From contig NC_056551.1 of assembly GCF_910596095.1 (NCBI RefSeq), forward strand, positions 14,153,501 to 14,217,500: 64,000 nt of DNA, given 5' to 3'. Shown piece after piece: positions 44,160 to 58,100 of the stretch (positions within the stretch are counted from its first letter, which is position 1; the number at the start of each line of letters is the position of its first letter). The notes beneath the pieces were generated by a model. The model was not told where the DNA came from, did not search any database, and saw only the letters and a list, made by a program, of their open reading frames with translations. The DNA comes from Thunnus maccoyii (taxonomy: Eukaryota; Chordata; Actinopteri; Scombriformes; Scombridae). Made by a program: the position numbers and the translations under genes.

Positions 44160-45780
44160 TTCTTCTTCCACAAAATGCGGTTTAGAGAAGAAAAGTTTAA
44201 AAAAACAAAAACAAAACAAACAAACAAACAAAAAAACTGAGCAAGGGGGAGTTACAGTTCATATAAAGATTTTGAACAAAAAACAGGTATTTATAGTTTT
44301 ACAGTCTTTGGATTAGAGGAAAATTGAATTGAATCAATGTACTGTTTAACCTCCTTTATTTAAACCAAGAAGTTCAGCTTTTTACCTGTAAATTTGCTTT
44401 TATGAATATTACATTTGGACATTAAAATTAGAAGATTTGTAATATATTGCTGATATTTCAATTTGGAGTTATATTCTAGTATTCCAAACAGTACATGTTT
44501 CCAAAATAATATAAAATGTTCATCAATATGGCTGTTGATAAAGACACACATTATTCCAGTTTAATAGAAAGAGGAGCATCTGTATTTCTGAGGGCACTGA
44601 AAATTATACCTTTGGGATTTCTAAATACCCTGGTATACTGTAATACCTTGATTCCGCCCAAGTATACCATTCCCTAGAGAATGTGTACCTCAGTTTTCCT
44701 GTTCTCATTGCCCCAAGTGACCCTGCTTCCCCACAAGATTTGCATCCCATTTGTTTTATTTTTAACTATAAGAAATGGGTAAGTCTTGGTGAAATATTCA
44801 ACTTGATTTCTATTCCAGCAGTCAGGTAAGTTCTCACTTGTTGCTCCGACACTGCTCTCCTCTCCTGCTCCTCTCTCCTGTCCAAGCTGCTCTGCTCCTC
44901 TCTCATCACCTGCCCCGTTATGCTCAACTCTGAATTTAAATGAGGAGAATTGACAAATGAAAAGGAAAACCTTAATATTAAGTGAAAGCACCGATGGCAT
45001 GACATGATGATGAAAAATCTGACAACTGATTGAAATTGTGCCAAGGGAAAAAAAAAAAAAAAAAAACTCGAACTAGTCTGACATTTTTATATCAAGGAAA
45101 AAGACAGTCCGCACACTGTAGCTCCCTTTTTCCTTAGGTGCAGTTTAATGGGACATCCACAAGTGATGTTTCGAGCTACATGCTCTTCTTCAGTCTGCTG
45201 AAGACAAGCATATTTTATATATATATATATGTATATGTGTGTGTGTGTATATATATATATATGTATATAAATATAAATAATCACATTGTGAGAGAGAGGC
45301 CAGAAGAAAATGTGGAATACATATTCTTAGTGAAAACTCAAATTACACTAATCCTTGTATTGTCTAATAAAAGACAGAAAGCCAGACTTTATCAGGAAAT
45401 TGCAAAATGTGTTTTTATTATATCAAGAAAGAAATAGCAAGAGGAAGTTGAGAGAAACTGTATTTTTTTAACCTTGAAAAAAGGATGAGTTGTTAATTCA
45501 ATTGCTCATTTATTTTGCATATTGTAATACCATAAAGCAGAGACCTCAGTACAATACAGCAATTCAGTGCGTATATCACATTGATAGTGAAAGCTGAATA
45601 AAGTGCCTTTTTGGGGGTTAGTAGAATCATGTAAACTTTTGACATTCAGTACAAGAGCAAGAGACATCTACAGAACTAGTGCATATTTTTAACAGTAAAG
45701 TAAGGCTCATGTATACTGGAGATATCACCAGTGGACATGATGCCTACAGCCTATAGGAGACAAACCATATGCATTTTTTG
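44160..45780. other. Spacer between brf2 promoter and rab11fip1 3' end
   Basis: AT-rich. It contains A-rich runs (44196-44240, 45050-45066), a TA/TG microsatellite (45215-45275) and a possible repeat at 45090-45190. The brf2 promoter and 5' UTR must lie between 43875 and about 44150. No other gene is seen. Confidence 0.5.
45215..45275. repeat. Microsatellite (TA)n-(TG)n-(TA)n
   Basis: Alternating TA run, then a TGTG core, then TA again, followed by TATAAATATAAATA. Confidence 0.95.
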
Positions 45781-45784
45781 TTTT

Positions 45785-45790
45785 TTTATT
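45785..45790 (-). terminator. rab11fip1: Candidate rab11fip1 polyadenylation signal
   Basis: TTTATT on the plus strand gives AATAAA on the coding strand, about 370 bases past the rab11fip1 stop codon. Confidence 0.45.
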
Positions 45791-46158
45791 AAATACAGCA
45801 ATTAAGCTTATTGTGCTCAACATGAAAATAATTATTACAAATACACAAGAGATTGTTTCAAAGTAGCAAAGTAACAAAAATATTACTGAATATTTAGAAA
45901 AAAAAATCTTTGTACTCATTAACATCTTTGATTGTGAGCTGACAGAATCCCCCCAGTGCAAGATTTCTTTTATAATACATATTTTAATCTTTATCATTAT
46001 TTGCCTTTTAAATGTCCAAACTTTGTAAATCTAAATTTTTATTCCAGTTACCTTGTAATCCACAAGTATTATAGTGAGGATTTTACAGTCATGAATAAAG
46101 TCAGACTATTGGTTCTGGGCCTGATAAAGCAGAAATAAAGTCTCAGCCTTGAATCCAC

Positions 46159-49100
46159 CTACACCGTTTTCTTCAGAGAGTTCAAGGACATGAGAATACT
46201 TGGTTTCTCCTCCATGACACGCACAAGTAAGTTGTCAATGTAGTGCTCCAGCTCTGATATCTTACTGTCCCTCTCCACCAGCTGGTTCTCCTGTTTCAGC
46301 ACCAGAGAGATGAGCTCTGCCTGAGTCAGCTGGGAGTATGGCCCCTTCACCTTGGTGTCACTGACCTGTGAGAGCACATAAACACACTGAATATGTGGTA
46401 TATCAAAACACAAAACTCTTAACGGAAGATTCAAATGATGATACCATAGGTATTGAACATGTAAGATGAACAAAACACAGAAATGTCACTTTAGTCCGTT
46501 TCTTTTGATGAGCGGGATGGCTGATCTTTAAACCACCGCAAAAGTTACGGATGGAAAAATATACCTTTGTGTTCTCCTGAACGTCACGAAGGATTTCTGG
46601 GGATTTGTTATCTTTTTCCACTTGAGCGGCTGAGACAGACTGCTGTTCCATAGGATTAAGGGGTTTTACAGGTTGAAGCCTGCAATGACAAAAATGCAGA
46701 AAAAAATTAAGAAATAAATATGTAGGCACTGATTTGATAGAAGTTAAAGGGTATGAAGTATCAGTGTGTACATATGATTTAGTTATTAAGGCTGTTTGTG
46801 AGATGTATTATTTTTCTGAGATCAAAAAATAAAGCTAACCTGTTTAACTCATCTTGTGGCATTTATCCAGACAACACAATTAATAATCCAAGCAAACAAG
46901 AATGATGAATGATTAAAGATGAATGAGGATGAATCAAAGAAAGACTTTTTATGAAAGAGTAGTAAGATATCGGGAGCTTGTGGTGTGTGATCTATAATAT
47001 ATGAAGCGATGGATGAGTTACAAAACTATTCTTGCCTGTCTGTTGAGGAACTGAACTGTCTCACCTGCGTGGAGTTGCAACAGGCCCTTCCTTCTTCCCA
47101 CCTGTCTCCTCTCCAGCACGCAGCACTGTCACAGGCTCTTGTAGCGGACTCTCCTGGACAGGCACAGGGTGTATGGCTTTTGGCTCTGGATCACATTCTT
47201 GTGTTGCACTGTTATCAGGTGCAGTCACATGCGTATCATCTGTAACACAGACTCCGTCAGTGTTTTGTTTGTTTAAAGTGCTTGATGTGGTGGCTGTCTT
47301 TGCAGGAGGCAGGGGTGCACGGGCTATCTTTGACGATTTGATTTTTGTTTGCGAGACGTCATCTTTATCATGAGTTTGTGACACAGCTGGAGGCCAGAGT
47401 ATTGAGCCAGTGTTACTAGAGGCTGTTATATCATCTTGGGCTGTGAGCTCATTTTCATCTACATCGTCGTCAAATGGATTTAAACCGTAAACAACAGGGA
47501 CTTGTTTTGCCTCCGAGACACGTCCATGAGATGTTTTCTGTTCAGGGAACGGCTCCTCTTCCGCAGAGCGAGGTCTAGACGGCGCAGGTCGTTTAGTGTG
47601 TTTGGCTGCTGTTGTTGTTGTTTCTTTGGTGGTGCTACTTTGCGTCAAGCTCTGGTTGTTCTTTGTATCTTTGGAAGACCTACTCAGAAGAGCATTCAGC
47701 TGCAGCAAGCGCTGTGGGAGAACACTAGCAGTTTTGACATCTTTTTCTTTACTTGGCCTGTTAATTTGTGCCAGATGTTGTGTAGATGCGTCTAGCTCAC
47801 TCTGACTGCGTCTCTCAGCTTGATTTCTTCCTGGAGGCTGAGGAGCTTGTCGCTTCTCCCGTTGAGTCCTAATAACGGCCTTTTCATCCGCGGAAATGGC
47901 TGTGCTTCCCGCTGATGGCTCAGGAGATTGACATCTGGAAATGAGAAACAGAGTATATGACATTAAAGCCTGCTTAAGTGTTTCATCAAAAAGGAGTCTC
48001 TCAGGGGAAGCCAGAATACTCTAAATGATGAAAGAAAAGAAGAGGAGCTTCACTGGCCTTGAATCGTTCTCTAAAACAAGTATAGACGGTGAAACTAGAT
48101 TAAAAGACATTAAAATCTTGTGTAACATCCTGTGTTGCAAAATTAGAGAACAAACGGGGAGAACACAGTAGCACAAAAGAGAAAAAGCTTTTAATATGCC
48201 AGACAAGTCTTCTCCTGAGATCTCTCTGAAATTACCATCTACCTCCACTGTCATTTTCTCTCCCTGTTAATATGACACCTGATATAATGAGGCGAGACTA
48301 CGCAACGAGCTGCCAATCTCAGTTGACAAAAGAAACGTGACCTTTCCAACACACACATGCATGCGTGTTGCACACTCGTGCAAAGTAACATACACGCACA
48401 AGCTCGGAGCTCTGCAATTTTCATGACTGTGTCGGCTTCAGGTTGCATTTAAATGAGAAGTTCCTGTTGCTGAAGCGTCACCGACTGTAAAATAGAAGAT
48501 GAAATAACAATCGATTGTTCAGATAACGCTTTTTGTACATGTAAATGGCCATGACTTCTTATCATCGTTTTAATCTTGCATTCAAATTTAGTATCACTAC
48601 CTCCTTTTCTGTTCCTGATCCTGTTCTCTCAAGCATTATAAAGCATTAACTAACATTCATCTAGTTAAACCCTGCTACACTGTTCAAACCACATGAATCC
48701 ACATTGTTTTATACTTATTTCTGATTTGAGTGCACGCACACGCACACACACAGCAAGGTGTAGACGAGTGTGGCCTTCAAATCCATCAATGAGGTTGAGG
48801 TGTAGAGAATGTGCTACTTTTTCTGAAAATTTTAGATTATTTATTCAGTTTTGAGATGAAATTTTCCATGTAGTGTGAAGACTGACCTTTGCTGGACACT
48901 CGACGCTGCAGCAGCTGAGTCTGGACTCTCAAAGGGATTATTTGAAAAGTTTTCTTCAAATGGATTAGTAGATGTAACTTCTTCAGGACTTTTGCTCTGT
49001 CCATCTTTTGTTTGATTTTCTTTCTTCTCCTGTTCTTCTGCGTCTCCTGTTAACCCCCTTTTCTCCAGCTCCTGAGCCTCCTTTTCCTTCCTCTCTTTTC

Positions 49101-52100
49101 CCGCTTTTTCCTGCATCCTAATCCTCTCCTCTTCCTCTCTTTTAGTTTTCTCCTCTTCCTCAATCCTCCTCTTTCCTTCTTCCTCTAGTCTCCTCTCCTC
49201 TGCTAATCTCTCCATTTCTTCCTTTTCCTTCCTCGCCCTCTCCTCTTCCTCTTGTCTCCTCTGCCTCTCTTCCTCCTCCATCCTAATCCTCTCCTGCTCT
49301 TCCCTTCTAAGTCTGTCCTCTTCCTCAATCCTTTTCCTTTCTTCCTCATCTAGTTTCCTCTTTTCCTCTGCCAATCTCTCTAACTCTTCCTTTTCCTTCC
49401 TAGCCATCTCCTCTTTCCTAATCTTTTCCTCTTCCTCAATTCTCCTCTGTTCTTCTTGCCTCCTGACCATCTCTGCTTTCCTCTCCTCTTCCTCCCTTCT
49501 AATGTTCTCTTCTTCAATTCTCTTCCTCTCTTCTTCCTCTAGTTTCCTATTTTCCTCTTCTAATCTCTCATATTCTTCCTTTTCCTTCCTTGCCTTCTCC
49601 TCTTCCTCTTTTCTCTTCTCCTCCTCTTTCCTAATCCTTTCTTCTTCCTCTAGTCTTCTCTTCTCCTCATGCTCTTTTTGTCTTCTCACCCTCTCCTCTT
49701 CCTCTTGTCTCCTTTTTTCTTCCTGAGCCCTTTCCTCCTCCCTCCTGATCCTCTCCTCTTCCTCCAGTCTGGCTTTCTCCTCTTCAATCCTTCTTTCTTC
49801 TTCCTCTTGTCTCCTCTTTTCCTCTGCTAATCTTTCACGCTCTTCCTCTTGTCTTTTCACCCTCTCCTCCTCCTCCTCGTTTTCTTTCCTCCTCCTCTCT
49901 TCCTGAGCCCTTTCCTCCTCCATCCTAATCCGTTCCTCTTCTTCCTTTCTAGATTTCTCTTCCTCAATCCTTTTTCTGTCTTCTTCTTCCTCTTGTCTCC
50001 TCTTTTCCTCTGCTAATCTTTCACGCTCTTCCTCTTGTCTTTTCACCCTCTCCTCCTCCTCTTTTTCTTTCCTCCTCCTCTCTTCCTGAGCCCTTTCCTC
50101 CTCCATCCTAATCCTGTCCTCTTCTTCCTTTCTAGCTTTCTCTTCTTCGATCCTTTTTCTTTCTTCTTCTTCCTCCCGTCTCTTTTCCTCTGCTAATCTT
50201 TCACGCTCTTCCTCTTGTCTTTTCACCCTCTCCTCCTCCTCTTTTTCTTTCCTCCTCATCTCCTCCTGAGCCCTTTCCTCCTCCATCCTAATCCTGTCCT
50301 CTTCTTCCTTTCTGGCTTTCTCTTCTTCAATCCTTTTTCTTTCTTCTTCTTCCTCCCGTCTCCTCTTTTCCTCTGCTAATCTTTCACGCTCTTCCTCTTG
50401 TCTTCTCAACCTCTCCTCCTCCTTTTCTTTCCTCCTCCTCTCTTCCAGAGCCCTTTCCTCCTCCATCCTAATCCGTTCTTCTTCCTCCCTTCGAAGTTTT
50501 TCTTCTTCTTCAACCCGCCTCCTTTCTTGCTCCTCAAGTCTCCTCTTTTCCTCTGCTAATCTCTCACGTTCTTCTTCCTCTCTCCTAACCCTCTCCTCTT
50601 CCTCAGCTCTCTCCTCCTCCCTCCTAATTCTTTCCTCTTCCTCCCTTCTACGTTTCTCTTCAATCTGCTTTCTTTCTTCTTCCTCTATTCTCCTCTTCTC
50701 CTCAGCCAACCTCTCCAGCTCTCGTCTCCTAACCATCTCCTCTGTCTTTTCTTTCATCCTCATTTCTTCCATATCCTCTCTCTTATTTTCTCCTTCAGCT
50801 TCCTCCTCTTCCTCCTCCGTCCAGGGTGAATACTGCCTCACAGCTCTGAGTGAATCAACAGACGGGGGAGAGCTTTCAGGGACATCTTCCATGGATCCGT
50901 GGCCTGAACTGGCCAGACTGAAGTTTGAGCCGATGCGAGCGGTCCGAGGCTGTGGCTCTTCACAGTATACGTGACTGCCATTGATGCACAAGTTACTTTG
51001 CTCCGCTGAGCCGTGTTTCTGTTGACCAGCTGTGGAATCTTTGCTGTCTGAGCTGCCGGAGCGTTTATGTATCATGAACTTGAACTTCTTTTTACCTAGA
51101 GAAAGTTAACACACATTTAATGACAGAGAGGATGAGAATGAAAGGAATGATGGTGATTGAGTAAAATAAGAAGTGTTGCTCCTGACCTTCAGAGGAGTCC
51201 ACATTCAGACCAGAGGACTGGCTGCCGCTCAGCGAGGAGTTCTTTGCAGGCAGAACAGACATGGACTGCGACATGTTCTTCTGCAGGTTAGACTTTGGAG
51301 AAAACAAAGACTTCATCTTAAGTTTCTTCTTCTTCTCGTCCTTTCCTGCAGCTACCTCGCCATCCCCGTCTCCCTCCCCCTCGCTGTCTGTCAGAACCTG
51401 GGTAAAGGACGGCACTATGGTAGACACAGTATCCGATTCCTTTTTCTTGCCACGAACTTTGTCCTTGAACTTGCCCAGGCGTGATCGGGATTTGCCGGCA
51501 GCAGAGAGGTCAAACATGCTGGCGGTCATGTTGTTTCTCATGAACTGGATGTCCACAAGCACCTCTCCTCTGTCTTTGTCCGCCTTGCCCGTCTTGTCCA
51601 GCAGCTTAAACCATCTGTTAAAGAGACGCAGGTTATTAGAGTGACGTTTTAACAGAAGCATGTTAACAGATACATCATCCCTAAATGTGCTATTACACTA
51701 CACTTATATAAACACCCTTCAAGTCTTCCGACCATTCAAAGCACTACGAGCCACATTCGCACACACATACGCTGATGGCCGGGGCTGCCATGCAAGGTGC
51801 CAATCAACCTGCTCATCAATACGATCTAATCACACACATTCACACTCCGATTGCACAGCCATCACGAGCAATTTGGGGTTCAGTATCTTGCCAAAGGACA
51901 TTCGACATGTGGACTGGAGGAGCTGGGAATTGAACCGCAGATCTTCCGATTAGTGGATGACCCGCTCTACCTCCTGAGGCACAGCTGCCCCAGTGTAATT
52001 TAAATTTTAAGATATGAACTGCATGAACAAGCAACAACTTCTTATTCAGTATCTAGGTCTATGGCTTAGTTGAAATCAATATCACAATTTTAATAAGAAT

Positions 52101-55100
52101 ATTATCAGATGTGCATATATCACAGTATGGCAAGTGTGAGCAAAATCATAATTTAAGTGAATTTCAATGCAATGAACTGTGGTTCAGTGTTATGCATTAT
52201 GTCAGACAAAACTTTGTTTGAATTTAGTTGTTCTTAGAATTATACTTCACTTTTAATTATTCATTTGGACAACATTTTGTAAAGAAGAATGAGTTAATAG
52301 TTACCCAATCCTACCAAGGGCCTGTGTTCATTCATGAAAATTAAGATGGTGTCAGCTGTTTCTAACCCTTCACACATCTGCAACAGCAAGAGTTGTATTA
52401 TCAGAGCTTCATTTCCTCAAAACTATTATTCAACATAATGTAATCTACTGAATGGATTTAAGGACTTCAAAACAAATCTAAACAAAACAAAGATTTGTAC
52501 AGAGATTCATGTAAAGCATGTTGATGTTTAGTCCTAGTCAGTTTCTTAATGGAAACTATGATCAATCCTGCAGCAAACGGAAAGTGACTCAGTAGCAACT
52601 CCAATGTTTTTGGAAAGTCTGATGATCTAAGCACAACCAGCAAACTGACCATGAAGGAAAGTTCTTTAAAAAAAAAAAAAAAAAGAAAAAAAAGAAAAGA
52701 AACAACATTCTGTCTGTGGCAACCTCTAACATGGAGAATTTATGAATGCTTGTACTGTGTATACTTATAATTTATGTGTCATTATTTAGTTGGCTGTACT
52801 CTTGCCATCCTACATTTTATGGATGACCCTTTTTTTTTTTCTTAGATTGATCTCTCAAATGATCAAATCCTAATAAAAAGTCATCTAACCCCACAGCCTG
52901 GGTCGACCCCCTAAAGCAGGGAGTTGTTATCTAACAAGACTGGTCTCTGCTCCTCACAAAACTTAAACCAGTCAGGTTCACGAGGAACAATCTGCTATTA
53001 ACCTCATTATCACTCTTTAAACATACTGTCTGCCAAAGAAAAAGAATCAATGCCAACTAACGTTGTAGCAGGGTCACATATCCTTGGCTTTGGGTAGACA
53101 AAACAATACCAAGATAAGCACTGGTTACAACTAAAAACTAACAACTTGCAGAATAACTTTAATTCTCAGGATAAAATGTTAAAAAGTCAGAAAACAGACA
53201 CAGTAAGACTTCCACTGTGACCACGCTGTGCCAACTTTGAACTGCTTCTGCACCTTTGTCATGATCCAACACTAACAGAAGGGTCTCAGAGTAAGCAGAA
53301 CAATTTAATAGAACCATGAAAAACGAACAGTCAGCATAAAAAATGCTTATCAAGCAGAAATCTGAGGTCAGCTCACCACTGAACAAACAACTCCAACTGA
53401 AATCTGGATTCCTGGGGAAATGAGGAAGGGGCTGTGCGTGCGTGCGTGCATGTATGTGTGTGCGTGTGTGTGCGTGTGTGTCCGCATTTCTGTCTGTTCT
53501 GTCTCTCTCTGTTCTTCAATGTGAAACAAGAAAGTAACCTACAAAATGAACAGATTGGGCTCATAAATACAGCTTTAAAAAGCTTTACACAACATGTTTT
53601 GTGTGTCTGTGTCATAAACAGTATTTTCCCCTCAGTTTACAAAACACCTCGCCCTGAGATGCCACTGATATATAAAAATAGACCCAGCTGAATATAGTGC
53701 CTTCCTCCCAGTGGTACTGAATCAGTCATGTTGTTGAAATTCATCCTCCTCTCTTAGGAATCCCTTCAGATGTGTAGCACAAACAAATTAAGGAGGGAAA
53801 CGCCTTTTCCTGCATTTTGCAGAATGGTTGAGACTGCTGTCACACCTCCCTGCCTCCTTCCTCTGATGAGTAATGGGATGTGATTTGCAAATTTCAGGCC
53901 CTGACGTTATTCATATTCCACTGTGACACTTAATGATCTGTCTGATGACTGTCCTTGAACAAAACATCGATAGCTAGATAATGCATTTATTTATTGCGCA
54001 AGTGTAGACAGTGTTATGCAGCTGTTATGTTCTTACTCTCATGCAGAGTGTCATATTTATACGTGGCGCACAGTTATGAAAAAGAATATTTCATCCAATC
54101 CCTCTGTGGTGTTGTGATGCATCCTTTTGAATAGTTTCATTGTCAAAATAGGACAGTTATACCATTCTTTCTCTCCTCTCAATATAATAATAAAAATGAT
54201 ATTTCAGATATTTGATGGTATACAGCATGTTGTAGCATAAAAGAGCTGGGCAATAAGTCAGTGTTGTGTGTATTTCACATGTGATTTTGCACATATTTGC
54301 CAGATCATGGTATCAATAACAGAAAATGTCCTTATCAATATAAATTAATTCACCCATGCCACCCAGCCCTGTAGTGTAGCTCTTGTATTAGTAGAGTAGT
54401 GTATAGTAACAGCATTAATATTGCATTAGTATAGCATAGTTTTAGTATATGTAGTGGTGTTAGTACAGTATAGTAAAAGCATGAGTATAGTGTTGGTATG
54501 GTATAGTAAAGTAATAACATTAGTATAGTATTGGCTAGTAATAGTATTAGTAAAGAATTAGCATTGTATAAATGTCAGAATGCATTAATATAGTGTGGTA
54601 GAGCATTAGTATAGCACAGTATTAGTATATAATATAGCATAGCATTAGGATAGTATAAGAATAACTGGCTTGTGGCCACTTAAAAAGAAGCAATGTCTAA
54701 ATACATGTATACATATGTATATTTTTACCTGAAGAGGTCAAATAATCTGTTAATTTAAGAGAAAAAAAGCAAAGATTTGAGGAAAATCTTTTTTTCCCCC
54801 TGCTTTCCTCTTTTTAGTAATTATCTGGCAACCGCTCAATTTAGCATTAGTTTTTGTAATGTAATATGGGAATTAGTATCACATTAGTATTAGAGTTAGT
54901 ATAGTAATGTATTTTATAGTATGGTATTGGCAATAGTATAGCATAACTATATAGTATAGTATAGTATGGTATAGTATAGGATATGATACTTCACTGATGC
55001 CTATAAAAGCTACAAAAAAAACACATCCCACATTAACAAGTAAAAAAGAGAAGTTGCCATTTCAGTTTTAACAGAAGGGAAGTTGCATAAGTCTTTGGGC

Positions 55101-58100
55101 GTCAACTGGTTGGTAGTAAGTAATGTGCAGGAGGAGGAATTAAAAAGCAGCTTTCACTTAATGCCTGGATGATGGTGATGATGATGATGATGATGAAGAT
55201 AATGATGATGATGATGCCCTTAAACTCAGTAATCTCACACCCATGTTCAGAGTAGGAAGTGTGCTGCTCTGCTATACAGACAGAACCAGACAGGATAGTG
55301 CATGACTCAACAGTTTATAAATGTATTCTACTTTCTGCACACACACATCCTTCCCTGTGAAGCCTAAACTACTGATAAGACAATGCCCTGAGTGGCTGAA
55401 GCCCTTCTTATCGCAGAACACAGCTGCGTGAGTGGGCGAAGAGCTGACTGAGTAAAACAACTCAACAGTGATAATGTCCAAGGACCAAAACTGTCCAGGG
55501 CTTTATCCTATCAGTCCATATTCATGAGTCATAGAAGCCAAGATGAAAGCCTGTGCACAGGAAACAGAGTGAAACTGAGAAGAAATTTCTTTTCTCATGG
55601 GTGTCACAGAACACTGGTTGCACCCTGTGTTATATTTAAACCCAAAATCAGTCACAATATATGCTAGAGCACACACTATGTTGAGAAAAGAGGACAACTT
55701 CCAGCGACGCTGTCTCAAATTCTCAAACCACGATATGCTGGTCAGATGTAACTGAGACTTGCCTAACTACAGGTTCCTTAATATCTTTACACCATAATGC
55801 TTCTATAGGTGATGAGATCTGTTATGAAAGTGTTTTTTACAATTAGAGTCTGTTTTTTTTCCCCACTATCAGGGTTTCACAGCAGACGGAGATCAGGAGA
55901 TTTTGGTGAGAGAAGGAAATGTCATTTGGCTCATTATTTGCCTCGCTGATGTGGACTCTATAACACCCCTGTAGCCAATAGAGTTCTTCAAGAAAAAGAT
56001 ATGACACCTGCAAATAGGAAAAGCACAGGTGTAAATAATACAATTAATGACATCTGAAATCTATTTATCTGCTTCGATTTCAGGTGCACGCTGGCTCACT
56101 GTAACTCTGTCATGTCTTACTACGAACCTTGAATATAACTGAGCCATCGTTAATGTGATTAGTAACACCCGAGCTGTGTCGCCAGTTCTATGACAAGTCA
56201 ACACGTCTGCTGTGAAAAAGGCATAAAAGTAGTACACATTAAATCGCACTTTTTTTTTACATGACTGCCCGATAATGTTTTTGCTGCTTAAATTTCTTGT
56301 TTTTAACTGACAAAACTACACCTACAATCAAATTATCAAAGTTTACCCAAACAGCCACAGTCTTGATATTAATTACTGCATTTCAATTAGTAATTTAAAA
56401 CAACTGTTAAGCCAACATGGACAAAAAAGTCCATAAAATACAAAATTTAAATGTTTACACCTACAATTATATGACAACTAGGAAAACTTTGTATGTTGAG
56501 GAAGATCATGTGATACGATTGAAAGCTCAGCTACTAATGGGACCTGCTATGAGACGGTTGCTTATAGAGATGTAATGTTAAATATGCAAATAAAAAACTT
56601 TCTACATGGTCTTTTCCCTTTCAAGTTAAAGGTGCAGTGTGTAGAATTTAGTGGCATCTAGCAGAACAGACTTGGCATAAATGGAATATAATATTCATAA
56701 GTATGTTTTAATTAGTGTATAATCACCTGAAAATAAGAATCGTGTTTTCATTATCTTAGAATGAGCCCTTTATATCTACATAGGGAGTGCGTCCTTTTCC
56801 ACAGAGCCCTCCATGTTGCACCGCCATGTTTCTACAGTAGCCCAGAACAGACAAACCAAACACTGGCTCTAGAGAGGGCCTTTCACGTTTTTCTGCGCGA
56901 GTTTAGTGGCCACCATAGGTTCTCCTACATGTTTGGAAGTGGATGCCACTAAATCCTACACACTGGTCCTTTAATGCTCAATGATCTTCAGTCTATCTTC
57001 TAAATACTTATCTAGCACGTCAAACAGAAGTACTAATTCAGATGTCTTAAAATGTATTTATCAAAATAACTACCATAATCCAGGACTGAGAGAAAAAAAA
57101 AATAATTATAGTGCCTTACTTTGCAAGTAACACATGTTCAAAAAGAGCAAAACACTTTAAACAGTAGAGCTCTTGTACTGGCAGCTTGTGGAACATGTAA
57201 CACTGTTGGTCTGTGCAGCCACAGTGGTCTTGCTCAGAAAAACTGACCTTGCTTGACTATCGCTGTTGCCATCACTGTTTTTCATTGATAAAACAGTCAG
57301 GAATGTGAGGCTACAGCCGGATTTAAACCTCAGAGGCAAGGTGCATTCATCAAGCTCACAGAGAGCTACAGACAGGTCAACATTAAACAAACACAGCATT
57401 TACTCGACGCCAGCTAAAGCATGTTTGCTTACAAAAAAAAAAAAAAAAAAAAGTATTTTCAGTGTAGGAAATCCTAATAAAGCTCTAAACTTGTATTAAC
57501 ATGCAAATCTCTGCAGCCATGCAGAGGGAAACACACTGCATCTGATTTTTGAATGACAAACTAGCAGAAAGGGCAGATGTGATCAGAGGTGCGCACACAA
57601 CAAAACCTTAAATCATGCATGATCCAACATGCAACATGAATCCAGGTGAATTTTAGCTTATCATACTGGAACATCCGGTTTTTTCAGTTCACAAGAACGA
57701 TTTGGACATTGTATTTTTTGTGACGCACATACACACACAAAAAAAACTTTTAGGCGGGTTGACTACTTGCTCTGTTTTATAAAACGTTTGCCATAATATA
57801 TATAAAAATAATATATTATATATATAAAATATAAAAACAGGCAGCAAATATTGTTTACATGAGCAGTACTGAACGACAACATCAAATCTAGTACTAATAT
57901 GGATTACATTTCATTGTATGCAACTACTAACAGAGCACCAACAGACCCAAACAACCCTTGAGAAGGTGGGAGTGAGTGTGCGTGTGTGTGTGTGTGTGTT
58001 TATGTAGACAAACAGGCTGGTATGCAGTCTGCTTTTGTATAATACCGGTCACACGGCGGGGGACTAAGATGCTCAGAAACAGCTTAGCACAGCAGAACAT

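Noticed and set aside
48021-48260. Possible extra rab11fip1 exon (frame with VDGNFREISGEDLSGILKAF)
   Set aside because: No acceptor/donor pair in the right phase, and exons 3 and 4 already join in phase.
49502-49726. Ser/Phe/Leu-rich plus-strand frame
   Set aside because: Antisense shadow of the Glu/Arg-rich rab11fip1 exon.
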